Below are positions 1-7,489 of a DNA stretch of 17,093 nt, piece after piece. Source of the stretch: JAWWPY01 sp964412845 (lineage in GTDB: Bacteria > Actinomycetota > Actinomycetes > Streptosporangiales > Streptosporangiaceae); assembly GCA_964412845.1 (NCBI GenBank), contig CAYPQM010000153.1:1-17093 (forward strand), written 5' to 3'. The notes beneath the pieces were generated by a model. It was not told where the DNA came from. It made no database searches and saw only the letters and a program-made list of their open reading frames with translations. The translations under genes were made by a program, and so were the position numbers. Each line of letters begins with the position of its first letter. The first letter of the stretch is position 1.

Positions 1-428
1 CCGTCGTGGTGCACGCCGGGCACGCGCCGGTCGCCGCGGCCCATACCGGGCCGGGGCCGTTCGCCGCGCTGTTGTCCCGGCACCCCCGGCTGACCGCGAT
101 CGTGGCCCACCTGGGCGCGCCTGACTACGATCCGTTCCTGCGCCTGGCTGAACGCTACGAGCGGGTGGCGCTGGACACGACCATGGCCTTCACCGAGTTC
201 TTCGATCGGCTGGCACCCTTCCCGGTCGGCCAGCTGCCCCGGCTGCGCGAGCTGGGGCTGGCCGGCAAGGTGCTGCTGGGCAGCGATTTCCCGAACATTC
301 CGCACCCGTACGCCCGGCAGATCGCCGGGCTGACCCGGCTGGATCTCGGCGACGAATGGCTGCGCGCGGTCTGCTGGGACAGCGCCGTGGCCATGTTCGG
401 TGAGACCAGCGCGCGCAGCACGGCCTAG
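1..428 (+). CDS. Amidohydrolase family 2 protein, C-terminal part (5' end outside window)
   Basis: This is the last ~141 codons of a TIM-barrel amidohydrolase (Amidohydro_2 type), a metal-dependent hydrolase or decarboxylase family. The open frame already runs at base 3 and ends with TAG at 426-428, so the true start lies upstream of the window. The visible part starts with VVVHAGHAP, an inner barrel strand carrying a His. It continues with IVAHLGAPDY, a second His-bearing strand, and VALDTTMA. It ends with LLGSDFPNIPHPY, where the Asp after Gly-Ser is the usual metal and catalytic Asp of the last strand. This order matches predicted TIM-barrel hydrolases related to ACMS decarboxylase. The N-terminal metal-binding HxH motif cannot be seen, so substrate and exact activity stay open. 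A compact GC hairpin follows the stop at once, suggesting that the transcript ends here. Confidence 0.8.
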   Translation, partial: VVVHAGHAPVAAAHTGPGPFAALLSRHPRLTAIVAHLGAPDYDPFLRLAERYERVALDTTMAFTEFFDRLAPFPVGQLPRLRELGLAGKVLLGSDFPNIPHPYARQIAGLTRLDLGDEWLRAVCWDSAVAMFGETSARSTA

Positions 429-433
429 GCCCG

Positions 434-448
434 GGCCGCCAGGCGGCC
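434..448 (+). terminator. Short GC palindrome after the amidohydrolase stop, possible terminator
   Basis: GGCCGCC-A-GGCGGCC is a perfect seven-base inverted repeat starting six bases after the TAG stop. In RNA it would fold as a 5-6 bp stem with a very small loop. No U-tract follows; that is common for actinobacterial terminators but leaves the call tentative. The rest of 449-576 holds no gene I can support. Confidence 0.35.
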
Positions 449-576
449 AGGATCCGCAGCCTGCCAGCATCGCAGGGTAGAACGCGGTAACGCACAGTGA
501 GGGTGGTTGCGGCGGGCACGGTCGGCTCGGATACTTGGAAATTCTTCGCGACAGGCTCGCGACCGGGGGAGGCGTG

Positions 577-2526
577 GTGGGCGATCAGGTGCCCGGGGAC
601 GAGGGCGGGGTCCTGGCCGGGGCCGGGGCTGGCTTCGGCGTGGGCTCGCAGATCGCCGGGTACCGGCTGGAGGAGCAGATCGGCCGGGGCGGGATGGCCG
701 TGGTGTTCCGGGCCCGCGATGAGCGGCTGGGCAGGCCGGTAGCGCTGAAGATCCTCGCGCCGGCCCTGGCCGAGGACGAGGGCTTCCGGCAGCGGTTCAT
801 CCGCGAATCGCGGGCGGCGGCGGCGGTCGACGATCCGCACATCATCCCGGTCTTCGAGGCGGGCGAGGCGAGCGGGGTGCTGTTCATCGCGATGCGCTAC
901 GTGCCCGGCGGGGACGTGCGGACCATGATGAACCGTGACGGGCCGCTGTCCGCGGCCAAGACCGCCGCGATCATCTCGCCGGTAGCCTCCGCGCTGGACG
1001 CCGCGCACGGTGCCGGGCTGGTGCACCGGGACGTCAAGCCCGCGAACATGCTGGTGGATACCCGGGCGGGCCGGCCCGATCACGTGTACCTCTCGGATTT
1101 CGGGCTGAGCAAGGGCACGCTGTCCGCCGCGGGGCTGACCGGGGCGGGGCAGTTCCTCGGCACGGTGGACTACATCGCCCCTGAGCAGATCGAGGGCAAG
1201 CCCGTGGACGGGCGGGCCGATGAGTACGCGCTGGCCTGCGCGGCGTTCGAGTTGCTGACCGGCGCGCCACCATTCCGGCGTACCGAGGCCATGGCGGTGA
1301 TGTACGCGCAGCTGTCGGAGCCCCCGCCGCTGCTCACGTCCCGGCGGCCGGACCTCCCGCCGGGTACTGACCAGGTCTTCGCCAGGGCCCTGGCCAAGGC
1401 ACCGGAGAATCGTTATGCGAATTGCCGGGAATTCGCCGATGCGCTGCGCGCGGCGTTCGGCCTGGCCCGGTATGACTCCGGCCCCGGGGTGCTCCCGGTG
1501 CCGGATCACCCGCCGACCCGGGTCGCCCGGCCGGGTGACCCGGGCGCCGCGCTGGAGCCGACCATCCACGGGGATATCCCTGCCTCGCGGGACGACGCCA
1601 CCGATCCCGGCGCCAGCACGGGCGCGGCTGATGACACCGAGGCTCAGCCGACCCGGCCCGACCCGGCCCGGCCGGGCCCGCCGCCCCGCCGCCGCCATGC
1701 CGTCCCGGTCGCGCTCGCCGTGCTCGTTGTCCTGATCGTGGGGGGCGTCATCGCCGCGGTCACCCTGACGGGCACGCACGGTCACAAGATCGCGAGTTTC
1801 GCGGTATCGGCCAAATCTGACTTCGCGCCGCTGGACGGCGACGTCTTCGTGGTCTACCGCGGGGGCAAGGACTCCAGTGCCCGGCTGCGCGGTGTGATCA
1901 AGGGCGTGACCAGCGGCGAGGTCGCCCAGTTGCGCGCACAGCCGTTCCCCTACTCCCGCGCTCCCGTTCCGGTCGGTTCGGTCATCCTGCACCGGCAGGG
2001 CAGCACCGCGCCGTTCGCGTTCACAGTGACCCCGAGCGTCGCCACCCGCTACACGGTCGAGTTGCTGGCCAGCAGCACGGCGTCGAAACCGCTGGCCAGC
2101 TCGGCCACCCGCACCATCTATGTCACCCTGACCGGATCCACGGAAAACGCCCAGACGTGCAGCCGCCCGGTATGCCACGAAACATTCCACATGCACGTCT
2201 CCGTCCCGGCCGCGGCCTTGAATACCGAGATCCTGAAGTCGTGGCTGCCGTATTTCGCCGTCAAGCTGGCGCCGAGCAAAGAGCCCTCGCCGCCGAAGAC
2301 GCTGCTGCTGGGAGCTGGCCATCCCAATGTCGCGGCGTCACAGCGGGTGTCCGCCACTGAGTTCAATGTCGTTATCAGCTTCTCGTTCCGGATCGGCAAC
2401 AGCGCTTTCAACTGGAACTGGAACACGTGCCTGAAGGACACCGAGGCGGTGGACGGGATCGGCCTGCCCGGTCACCACGGCTGCGGCGCGGCGCAGGTGC
2501 TCGCCTCAGCCAACTATCTCGGCTAG
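577..2526 (+). CDS. Transmembrane Ser/Thr protein kinase (PknB type) with Cys-containing extracellular domain
   Basis: Receptor-type Hanks kinase that would phosphorylate Ser/Thr on cytoplasmic targets in response to an external signal. With the start at GTG 577 it has 649 residues. The kinase domain covers about residues 25-290: glycine loop IGRGGMAVVF, lysine K58 in VALKIL, catalytic loop HRDVKPANM with D152, metal-binding D174 in DFG, and E203 in YIAPEQ. A Pro/Asp/Arg-rich juxtamembrane linker follows, then one hydrophobic span (about 376-398) and an outer region of ~250 residues. That region has no PASTA repeats and contains four Cys (about 528, 533, 618, 636). I chose GTG 577 because GGGGGAGG sits just upstream. 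GTG 574 and TTG 535 are in-frame alternatives, but 535 has no ribosome site. No cognate phosphatase or FHA gene is adjacent, so this looks like an orphan sensor kinase of unknown ligand. Confidence 0.93.
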   Translation: MGDQVPGDEGGVLAGAGAGFGVGSQIAGYRLEEQIGRGGMAVVFRARDERLGRPVALKILAPALAEDEGFRQRFIRESRAAAAVDDPHIIPVFEAGEASGVLFIAMRYVPGGDVRTMMNRDGPLSAAKTAAIISPVASALDAAHGAGLVHRDVKPANMLVDTRAGRPDHVYLSDFGLSKGTLSAAGLTGAGQFLGTVDYIAPEQIEGKPVDGRADEYALACAAFELLTGAPPFRRTEAMAVMYAQLSEPPPLLTSRRPDLPPGTDQVFARALAKAPENRYANCREFADALRAAFGLARYDSGPGVLPVPDHPPTRVARPGDPGAALEPTIHGDIPASRDDATDPGASTGAADDTEAQPTRPDPARPGPPPRRRHAVPVALAVLVVLIVGGVIAAVTLTGTHGHKIASFAVSAKSDFAPLDGDVFVVYRGGKDSSARLRGVIKGVTSGEVAQLRAQPFPYSRAPVPVGSVILHRQGSTAPFAFTVTPSVATRYTVELLASSTASKPLASSATRTIYVTLTGSTENAQTCSRPVCHETFHMHVSVPAAALNTEILKSWLPYFAVKLAPSKEPSPPKTLLLGAGHPNVAASQRVSATEFNVVISFSFRIGNSAFNWNWNTCLKDTEAVDGIGLPGHHGCGAAQVLASANYLG

Positions 2527-2560
2527 CCCGCTGCAGCCTGGGCCGCGGCCTGCTGCGGGC
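2526..2560 (+). terminator. Strong hairpin directly after the kinase gene
   Basis: The arms GCCCGC-T-GCAG (2526-2536) and CTGC-T-GCGGGC (2550-2560) pair over ten base pairs with one T:T mismatch, around a 13-base GC-rich loop. The first base of the stem is the last base of the kinase stop codon. There is no U-tract, so it is an L-shaped, actinobacterial-style terminator candidate that would separate kinase and serA transcription. The remaining 110 bases before serA show no convincing promoter. Confidence 0.5.
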
Positions 2561-2671
2561 GCCGATTAGGCTGCTGGGGGTGGCTGGCCTTCCAGCCCGG
2601 GGTCGTCCTGCGGTCCGTGCCGCGCCAGAACGCACGGGACCGGCCATTCTGCCGCTGAACGGGAAGGGTGC

Positions 2672-3901
2672 TTGACGCTGGACCGCACGGGTGGACAGAT
2701 TCGTGTCCTGCTGCTGGAGAACATTCATCCGGACGCCGCAGCCCGCCTGGCCAAGGACGGCTACCAGGTGCAGACGGCCGCGCGGGCGCTGGATGAGGAC
2801 GAGCTGATCGCCGCGATCGGCAGCGTGCACCTGCTCGGCATCCGGTCAGGGACGCACGTGACGCCGCGTGTCCTGGCCGCCGCGCCTGAGCTGCTCGCGG
2901 TCGGCGCGTTCTGTATCGGCGTCAACCAGATCGACCTGGCGGCGGCATCCCGACGGGGGATCGCCGTGTTCAACGCCCCGTTCTCGAACACCCGCAGCGT
3001 GGTCGAACTGGCCTTGGCGGAGATCATCGCGCTGACCCGGCGGCTCACCGACAAGAACGCGCAGATGCACGCCGGCCAGTGGGACAAATCCGCGGCGGGC
3101 AGCCATGAGGTGCGCGGGCGGCGCCTGGGGATCGTGGGCTACGGCAACATCGGCGGGCAGCTGTCGGTCCTGGCGGAGAACCTCGGCATGGCCGTCTTCT
3201 TCTACGACACGGCCGACAAGCTGGCGCTGAGCAACGCCCGGCGCTGCGGCACCCTGGAGGAACTGCTGGAGCTGTCCGACGTGGTGACCCTGCACGTGGA
3301 CGGCCGGCCAGGCAACAGCGGCCTGTTCGGCGAGGCGGAGTTCGCGGCGATGCGGCCGGGCAGCCTGTTCCTGAACCTGTCCCGCGGCTTCGTCGTTGAC
3401 CATGGCGCGCTGCGGCGGCATATCGAGTCCGGGCACCTCGCCGGGGCGGCCGTCGACGTGTTCCCGCAGGAACCCCGCAGCCGCGAGGAGGAGTTCATCT
3501 CGGAACTGCGCGGCCTGCCGAACGTCATCCTCACCCCGCACGTGGGCGGCTCGACCGAGGAGGCGCAGCAGGACATCGGCGAGTTCGTCGCCGGGAAACT
3601 GCATGACTACGTCACGTCCGGCACGACATCGCTGAGCGTCAACCTGCCCGGGGTCATGCTGCCGCGGGCGACGGGCACGCACCGCCTGGTCCACCTGCAC
3701 CGCAACGTGCCCGGCGTGCTCGCGACCATCAACCAGCTGCTCGCTGAGCACAGCGCCAACATCGAGGGCCAGCTGCTCGGCACCCGTGACGACCTCGGCT
3801 ACGTCCTGACCGACATCGCCACCGAGTACACCGACGACATCCTCGCCCGCCTCCGCGAGCTGGACGTCACCATCCGGCTGCGGACCACCGGCCCCGCCTG
3901 A
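2672..3901 (+). CDS. serA: D-3-phosphoglycerate dehydrogenase, short E. coli type with ACT domain
   Basis: Cytoplasmic NAD-dependent enzyme that oxidises 3-phosphoglycerate to 3-phosphohydroxypyruvate, the first committed step of serine synthesis. It has 409 residues, against 410 for E. coli SerA. Landmarks are FCIGVNQIDL and VFNAPFSNTRSV in the substrate domain and the nucleotide-binding GYGNIGG (G156 onward). The catalytic triad is R238 in LSRG, E267 in PQEP and H290 in TPHVGGST, each two residues earlier than R240/E269/H292 of E. coli. A C-terminal ACT domain (about 335-409) suggests feedback control by serine. It lacks the extra intervening domain of the ~530-residue mycobacterial type. 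Start TTG 2672 follows AAGGG only 3 bases upstream; the near-identical alignment length supports it. It ends 22 bp from the convergent MetE-like gene. Confidence 0.95.
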   Translation: MTLDRTGGQIRVLLLENIHPDAAARLAKDGYQVQTAARALDEDELIAAIGSVHLLGIRSGTHVTPRVLAAAPELLAVGAFCIGVNQIDLAAASRRGIAVFNAPFSNTRSVVELALAEIIALTRRLTDKNAQMHAGQWDKSAAGSHEVRGRRLGIVGYGNIGGQLSVLAENLGMAVFFYDTADKLALSNARRCGTLEELLELSDVVTLHVDGRPGNSGLFGEAEFAAMRPGSLFLNLSRGFVVDHGALRRHIESGHLAGAAVDVFPQEPRSREEEFISELRGLPNVILTPHVGGSTEEAQQDIGEFVAGKLHDYVTSGTTSLSVNLPGVMLPRATGTHRLVHLHRNVPGVLATINQLLAEHSANIEGQLLGTRDDLGYVLTDIATEYTDDILARLRELDVTIRLRTTGPA

Positions 3902-3923
3902 CCAGCCGGCCGGGCGCCGCGGC

Positions 3924-5144
3924 TCAGCGCCACAGCCGCCTGGACGCCAGCTCGGCTCCGCGGGTGAGGGTGCCGAGCTTGGCCCAGGCGATCTGCGGAT
4001 GCACCCGGCCGCCGAGCCCGCAGTCCGTGGAGGCGATCACGTTGTCCCGGCCCACGATCTCCGCGTAGCGGACGATCCGGTCGGCGACCAGCTCGGGATG
4101 CTCGACGACATTCGTCGAGTGACTGACGACGCCGGGCAGGATGACCTTGCCCTCGGGCAGCTCGGCGTCCTGCCACACCTTCCACTCGTGCTCATGGCGG
4201 GCATTGGCGGCCTCGAAGGAGTATGCGCTCGCGTTGATCGAGAGCAGGATGCCGATGATGTCGGCCATCGGCAGGTCACTGACGTGGGGGCCATGCCAGC
4301 TGCCCCAGCACAGATGAAAGCGGATGCGCTCGACGGGCAGGCCGCGGATCGCGTGGTTGAGTGCCTCGACGCGGACCATCGTGAAGCGCTGGTAGGCCTC
4401 GACCGTGGGCGCGGGGTTGATCTGATCCCAGTTCTCGGCGATGGCCGGATCATCGAGCTGCAGGATCAGCCCCGCGTCGATGATGGCCTGGTATTCCTCA
4501 CGCATCGCGTCCGCGCACGCGAACAGCAGTTCCTCGTCGCTGCCGTAGTACTCGTTGGCGAAGCGCGCGCAGCTCGCAGGCGCGACCGCATTGAGGAAGC
4601 CCTCAGTCAGTCCGGCATCACCCAGCGCCGCCTTGAAGTTGGCGATGGTGCCGCGCAGCGCCTCGCCCCCCTGGTAGGTGATGGGCCCCCGGCAGACCGG
4701 GACGGGGGTACTGAAGTCGCGGTTGGGCAGCGCCACGCCGGAATCCGGGTCGCCGTAGGCATCACTGAACTCGACCCAGTCCCGGCGCTCGGGGAAAGGC
4801 GACAGGACGACCGCACCGGGCTCGGCAGGTCCCGGCGGGGGCTTGAGCTGGCTCGGTGCCGCCATCTCGAGCCCGCCCAGGCGCTCGAAGACGTAGGTCC
4901 ACCAGGGGCCGAACTCGTAGCGGAAACCCATCGAATGGCCGTACTCGCCGTCGTTGACGAGATCGATGCCGGTCTCCTGCTGGCGCGCGACCACATTTGC
5001 CACGGCCGCCTTGAGTGTGCGCTGGTAGCCCGCTTCGTCGGTTAAGCTGCCGTCCGCCCGCTGGTGGTTGAGCTCGATCACGTCCTCCGGGCGCGGCAGG
5101 CTTCCTGCGTGGCTGGTCCGGATTCGGCCGGGCTGGCTCGGCAT
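3924..5144 (-). CDS. MetE-like zinc methyltransferase (cobalamin-independent methionine synthase C-terminal domain family)
   Basis: Single-domain protein of 406 residues in the MetE C-terminal fold family, whose members transfer a methyl or alkyl group to or from a thiol held on zinc. The zinc ligands are visible in the expected order: H277 and C279 in RFHLCWG, E311 in AYSFEAAN, and C375 in ASTDCGLGG. It also has the opening motif SHAGSLPRP and the substrate-binding region DLVNDGEYG. Full-length MetE is ~750 residues with an N-terminal folate-binding half that is missing here, so textbook methionine synthesis is not assured. The core family also includes archaeal MetE and epoxyalkane:coenzyme M transferase, so a different thiol or methyl donor is possible. 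ATG 5144 has an excellent ribosome site, AAGGAGG, six bases upstream. It lies 33 bp after the STAS gene on the same strand, with a hairpin between them. Confidence 0.88.
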   Translation of the reverse strand: MPSQPGRIRTSHAGSLPRPEDVIELNHQRADGSLTDEAGYQRTLKAAVANVVARQQETGIDLVNDGEYGHSMGFRYEFGPWWTYVFERLGGLEMAAPSQLKPPPGPAEPGAVVLSPFPERRDWVEFSDAYGDPDSGVALPNRDFSTPVPVCRGPITYQGGEALRGTIANFKAALGDAGLTEGFLNAVAPASCARFANEYYGSDEELLFACADAMREEYQAIIDAGLILQLDDPAIAENWDQINPAPTVEAYQRFTMVRVEALNHAIRGLPVERIRFHLCWGSWHGPHVSDLPMADIIGILLSINASAYSFEAANARHEHEWKVWQDAELPEGKVILPGVVSHSTNVVEHPELVADRIVRYAEIVGRDNVIASTDCGLGGRVHPQIAWAKLGTLTRGAELASRRLWR

Positions 5145-5160
5145 CGCTCCTCCTTGAGAG

Positions 5161-5176
5161 CCGCGGTATTCCGCGG
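5161..5176 (-). terminator. Perfect 6-bp hairpin between the STAS and MetE-like genes
   Basis: CCGCGG-TATT-CCGCGG forms a perfect six-pair stem with a four-base loop. It lies in the 33-bp gap downstream of the STAS stop codon and just before the ribosome site of the MetE-like gene. It could end STAS transcription or attenuate read-through into the methyltransferase gene. There is no U-tract. Confidence 0.4.
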
Positions 5177-5177
5177 G

Positions 5178-5612
5178 TCATAGCGGTGGGACGAGGCGAA
5201 GCGCCGGGGTCCCTTCGTCTATTACTAGCCCAGGTGTGGCGTCCCAGCCGACAATGTCCAGCACTGTCCGGAGCCGGGGCGGTATGTCGTGCAGCACGAC
5301 CTGCCGGCCCCGGCCGGCCCCGGCCAGCCCGATGATGGCCCGGAGCCCGGCCAGGTCGCAGTAGGTGACGCCGGCCAGGTTGAGATGAACCTCGGCGTGC
5401 CCGGCGACCTGGGCCAGCGTTTCCAGCAGCGCCGGGTAGCTGCCCTCATCGATCTCCCCGGTAATCGCCAGACCGGGCGGGCTGTTCAGGGTGGCCACCC
5501 GCAACACGCCGTCGTCGCATTCGGCCGGAGCGGCGACGGCCTGCAGTGGGTCACCCGCGCCGCACCTATCGGCTCCCGGGAGCGCGGAGCCCGCCAGTCC
5601 AAGGATGATCAT
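5178..5612 (-). CDS. STAS-domain protein (anti-sigma factor antagonist-like) lacking the usual phospho-Ser
   Basis: Small 144-residue protein. After a ~45-residue N-terminal extension it carries a STAS fold: strand LAITGEIDEGSYPALLETL, strand VHLNLAGVTYCDLAGLRAII, then an Arg/His-rich strand and a C-terminal helix RLRTVLDIVG. STAS proteins of the SpoIIAA/RsbV type bind an anti-sigma kinase and release a sigma factor when not phosphorylated. The conserved D-S-S-G-L phosphorylation site reads D-L-A-G-L here, so neither serine is present. It may act constitutively, be controlled otherwise, or bind a different partner. ATG 5612 follows AGGAG with six bases of spacing. The 179 bp upstream, down to the GAF-ANTAR gene, contains that gene's terminator and no other gene. 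No anti-sigma kinase is in the window. Confidence 0.8.
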   Translation of the reverse strand: MIILGLAGSALPGADRCGAGDPLQAVAAPAECDDGVLRVATLNSPPGLAITGEIDEGSYPALLETLAQVAGHAEVHLNLAGVTYCDLAGLRAIIGLAGAGRGRQVVLHDIPPRLRTVLDIVGWDATPGLVIDEGTPALRLVPPL

Positions 5613-5763
5613 GAGATCTCCTGGTCAACAGTGGCTGAATGAACCTCGCCGACTGCCGCCAGAGGGGGCCGCTCCGACGCGATGCCGGACGGGCACGATG
5701 ACGAACATCGACGCTACGGACAACCGCGTGGGTCTCGGCGGTGTCGTGACGACTAGCCCAGTA

Positions 5764-5786
5764 TGCCCCAGGCCGGGCCGGGGGCA
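5764..5786 (-). terminator. Hairpin downstream of the GAF-ANTAR gene
   Basis: TGCCCC at 5764-5769 pairs perfectly with GGGGCA at 5781-5786 around an 11-base GC-rich loop. It begins six bases past the minus-strand TGA stop of the GAF-ANTAR gene. That position suits a terminator and argues that the STAS gene, further downstream, has its own promoter. Confidence 0.45.
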
Positions 5787-5791
5787 AGCCG

Positions 5792-6499
5792 TCAGGTGCC
5801 GCGTGCCGCGCCGTGCACGAGGTCGGCGCAGACCGCGACCAGCTTGCGCCGCTCCGCCCGGGCCTGATCGCGCAGTTGCCGGTAGGCGGCGTGCGCCGAC
5901 AGGCCCTGCTGCCCGATCAGGACACCCTTGGCCTGCTCGATGACAGCCCGTGAATTCAGCGCGCCCTGCAGATGCGTGGCCAATTCTGACTGCTGCTCGC
6001 CCTGCATCATGCTGGCGATCAGCAGGGCCGCGAGGTCGGTGAACGCCAGCAGGGCCAGCTCCCCTTCCGGGGACCAGGGGTGCCGGTCTTCTGACAGCAC
6101 CGCGACCACGCCCACGGCATCCTGGTTGTACGGCAGCGGACTGGCGAGCACGGCGCGCACCCCGCAGGTCACCGCGGCCTGACTGAAAAGCGGCCATCGC
6201 GCCTCCTGCGCCAGGTCCTGGGCGCTGACCAGTTCCTTGTCGTCGAAGGCGGAGATGCAGGGACCCTCCTGGTGGCGTATCTGCAGGTCCTCCAGATGCC
6301 CGAGCCGCTCGTCGGATACCGCGACATTACGCAGGTGGTGATTGGAATCGGCGAGCATCAACCCGGCGCCGTCCACGTCGAAGATCGTGTGGGTGGTCTG
6401 GACGATCTCGTGCAGCGCGTCCTCCACGCGCATCTCGCCGAACCGCAGCTTGCCGAGTTCGGCCAGCGCCTCGCGCACATCATGCGGGGAAACATCCAC
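5792..6499 (-). CDS. GAF-ANTAR domain RNA-binding antiterminator-type regulator
   Basis: Cytoplasmic regulator of 235 residues. A GAF sensor domain (about 20-160) includes FDVDGAGLMLAD, HQEGPCISAF and GVRAVLASPL. A C-terminal ANTAR domain (about 170-228) has the family pattern ALNSRAVIEQAKGVLIG followed by AAYRQLRDQAR. ANTAR domains bind paired stem-loops in nascent RNA and prevent termination; the GAF part would sense a small ligand or redox state. GTG 6499 is chosen because GGAGG lies exactly five bases upstream. A longer reading from GTG 6511 adds four residues but has only a distant purine run. It is transcribed away from the PAP2 pair across a 234-bp divergent region. No target RNA is proposed, since I could not confirm an ANTAR hexaloop pair by eye. 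Confidence 0.88.
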   Translation of the reverse strand: MDVSPHDVREALAELGKLRFGEMRVEDALHEIVQTTHTIFDVDGAGLMLADSNHHLRNVAVSDERLGHLEDLQIRHQEGPCISAFDDKELVSAQDLAQEARWPLFSQAAVTCGVRAVLASPLPYNQDAVGVVAVLSEDRHPWSPEGELALLAFTDLAALLIASMMQGEQQSELATHLQGALNSRAVIEQAKGVLIGQQGLSAHAAYRQLRDQARAERRKLVAVCADLVHGAARGT

Positions 6500-6733
6500 C
6501 TGTTCCTCCACGTCGGCTGGTTCACTCCCGGGCCCTGGCCGGCTCCCTGAAGTCTGAGCAGCAAGAACACGCTCGCCATCCGGTGAACACGGCGCATCTT
6601 ACCGTCGCGGATGCCGGCCAAGACCAGCGGCGCTGGCATGCTTGGCCGCCCCCCGCCGGGGTAGCAGGGTGCGAATGCTACGAAATAAGCGGCATAACGC
6701 CAGTCAGCCCTCAGTCCCGGAAGGAGCCTGACG
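6500..6733. other. Divergent intergenic region between GAF-ANTAR and PAP2 genes
   Basis: These 234 bp must hold the promoters of both flanking genes. An inverted pair GTAGC (6661-6665) and GCTAC (6677-6681) is followed by a stretch richer in A/T than its surroundings (about 6674-6700) just before the first PAP2 gene. On the minus strand, TAAGAT at about 6597-6602 could be a -10 box, but I see no well-spaced -35. No ORF here looks coding. Confidence 0.3.
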
Positions 6734-7486
6734 GTGTCCGCGCGGCTGCAGGCCCCGAAACGCCGCAGCCGGGCCCGGGTGGTGCCGGAGCGCCCGCGTC
6801 CGGTCGGCGGCTGGAAGACAGTCACCGTGCGACTCGCCGGTGGCGCTGCGGTGCTGTACGGCGTGATCTCGTTGATCGGCCTGTTCCTGACCCACGTCGT
6901 GACTACCGGATGGGTGCATTCCATCGATCGTGGTGTCGACGTCTGGTTCGCTCAGCACCGGACCGGCACCTGGAATGACGTCACGGCCGTCGGCACCGAA
7001 CTGGCCCAGACCGAGACGGCCATCGCCGTCACCGTCGTCATGATGCTGGTCTTGCGGTGGCGGCTGGGGCGGTGGTACGAGTCCTGGGTCATCGCCACGG
7101 CCATGGTGGGGGAGTTGCTGGTGTTCCTGGCCGTGACCGCGACGGTGCACCGGCCCCGGCCCCAGGTGGCCCGGCTGGACGCGGCCCCGCCGACGTCGAG
7201 TTTTCCATCCGGTCACACCGCCGCCGCGCTGGCTCTCTACGGCAGCATCGCCATTCTGGTGCTGTGGGTCTACGGCCGTCGCCGGGCCCCCCAGATCGCT
7301 GCTGGCCTGCTGCTCTGCATTCCGGTCGTGGTCGGGTTGTGCCGCCTGTACCGGGGGATGCATTACCCGACTGATGTGCTGTCCGGTGCGCTGACGGGCG
7401 GCCTGTGGCTGCTGCTGGTCATCACGACCCTGCTTCCGCGGCTGGGCACCGGGAAGCGCCGCGCCGCTCATCCGGCCGCCTCGTAG
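6734..7486 (+). CDS. PAP2-family membrane lipid phosphatase (first of a tandem pair)
   Basis: Integral membrane phosphatase of 250 residues in the type 2 phosphatidic acid phosphatase family. Members remove phosphate from phosphatidate, undecaprenyl pyrophosphate or related lipids at the outer membrane face. All three signature blocks are present: HRPRP (residues 139-143), FPSGH with H161, and CRLYRGMHYPTD with R204, H210 and D214. A basic N-terminal tail (about 1-30) precedes several hydrophobic spans, starting with LAGGAAVLYGVISLIGLFL. The GTG start follows AAGGAG with seven bases of spacing, a strong ribosome site. The second PAP2 gene starts 3 bp after the stop, so the two are almost certainly co-transcribed. 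The exact lipid substrate cannot be read from the sequence. Confidence 0.92.
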   Translation: MSARLQAPKRRSRARVVPERPRPVGGWKTVTVRLAGGAAVLYGVISLIGLFLTHVVTTGWVHSIDRGVDVWFAQHRTGTWNDVTAVGTELAQTETAIAVTVVMMLVLRWRLGRWYESWVIATAMVGELLVFLAVTATVHRPRPQVARLDAAPPTSSFPSGHTAAALALYGSIAILVLWVYGRRRAPQIAAGLLLCIPVVVGLCRLYRGMHYPTDVLSGALTGGLWLLLVITTLLPRLGTGKRRAAHPAAS

Positions 7487-7489
7487 CGG

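Noticed and set aside
190..2322. A 710-codon minus-strand open frame opposite the kinase gene
   Set aside because: It is Arg/Gly/Pro-rich with no domain and mirrors the kinase frame; long antisense frames are expected where third positions are almost all G or C.
3999..5045. A 348-codon plus-strand frame opposite the MetE-like gene
   Set aside because: The opposite strand encodes a clear zinc methyltransferase with all ligands; the antisense product has no recognisable fold.
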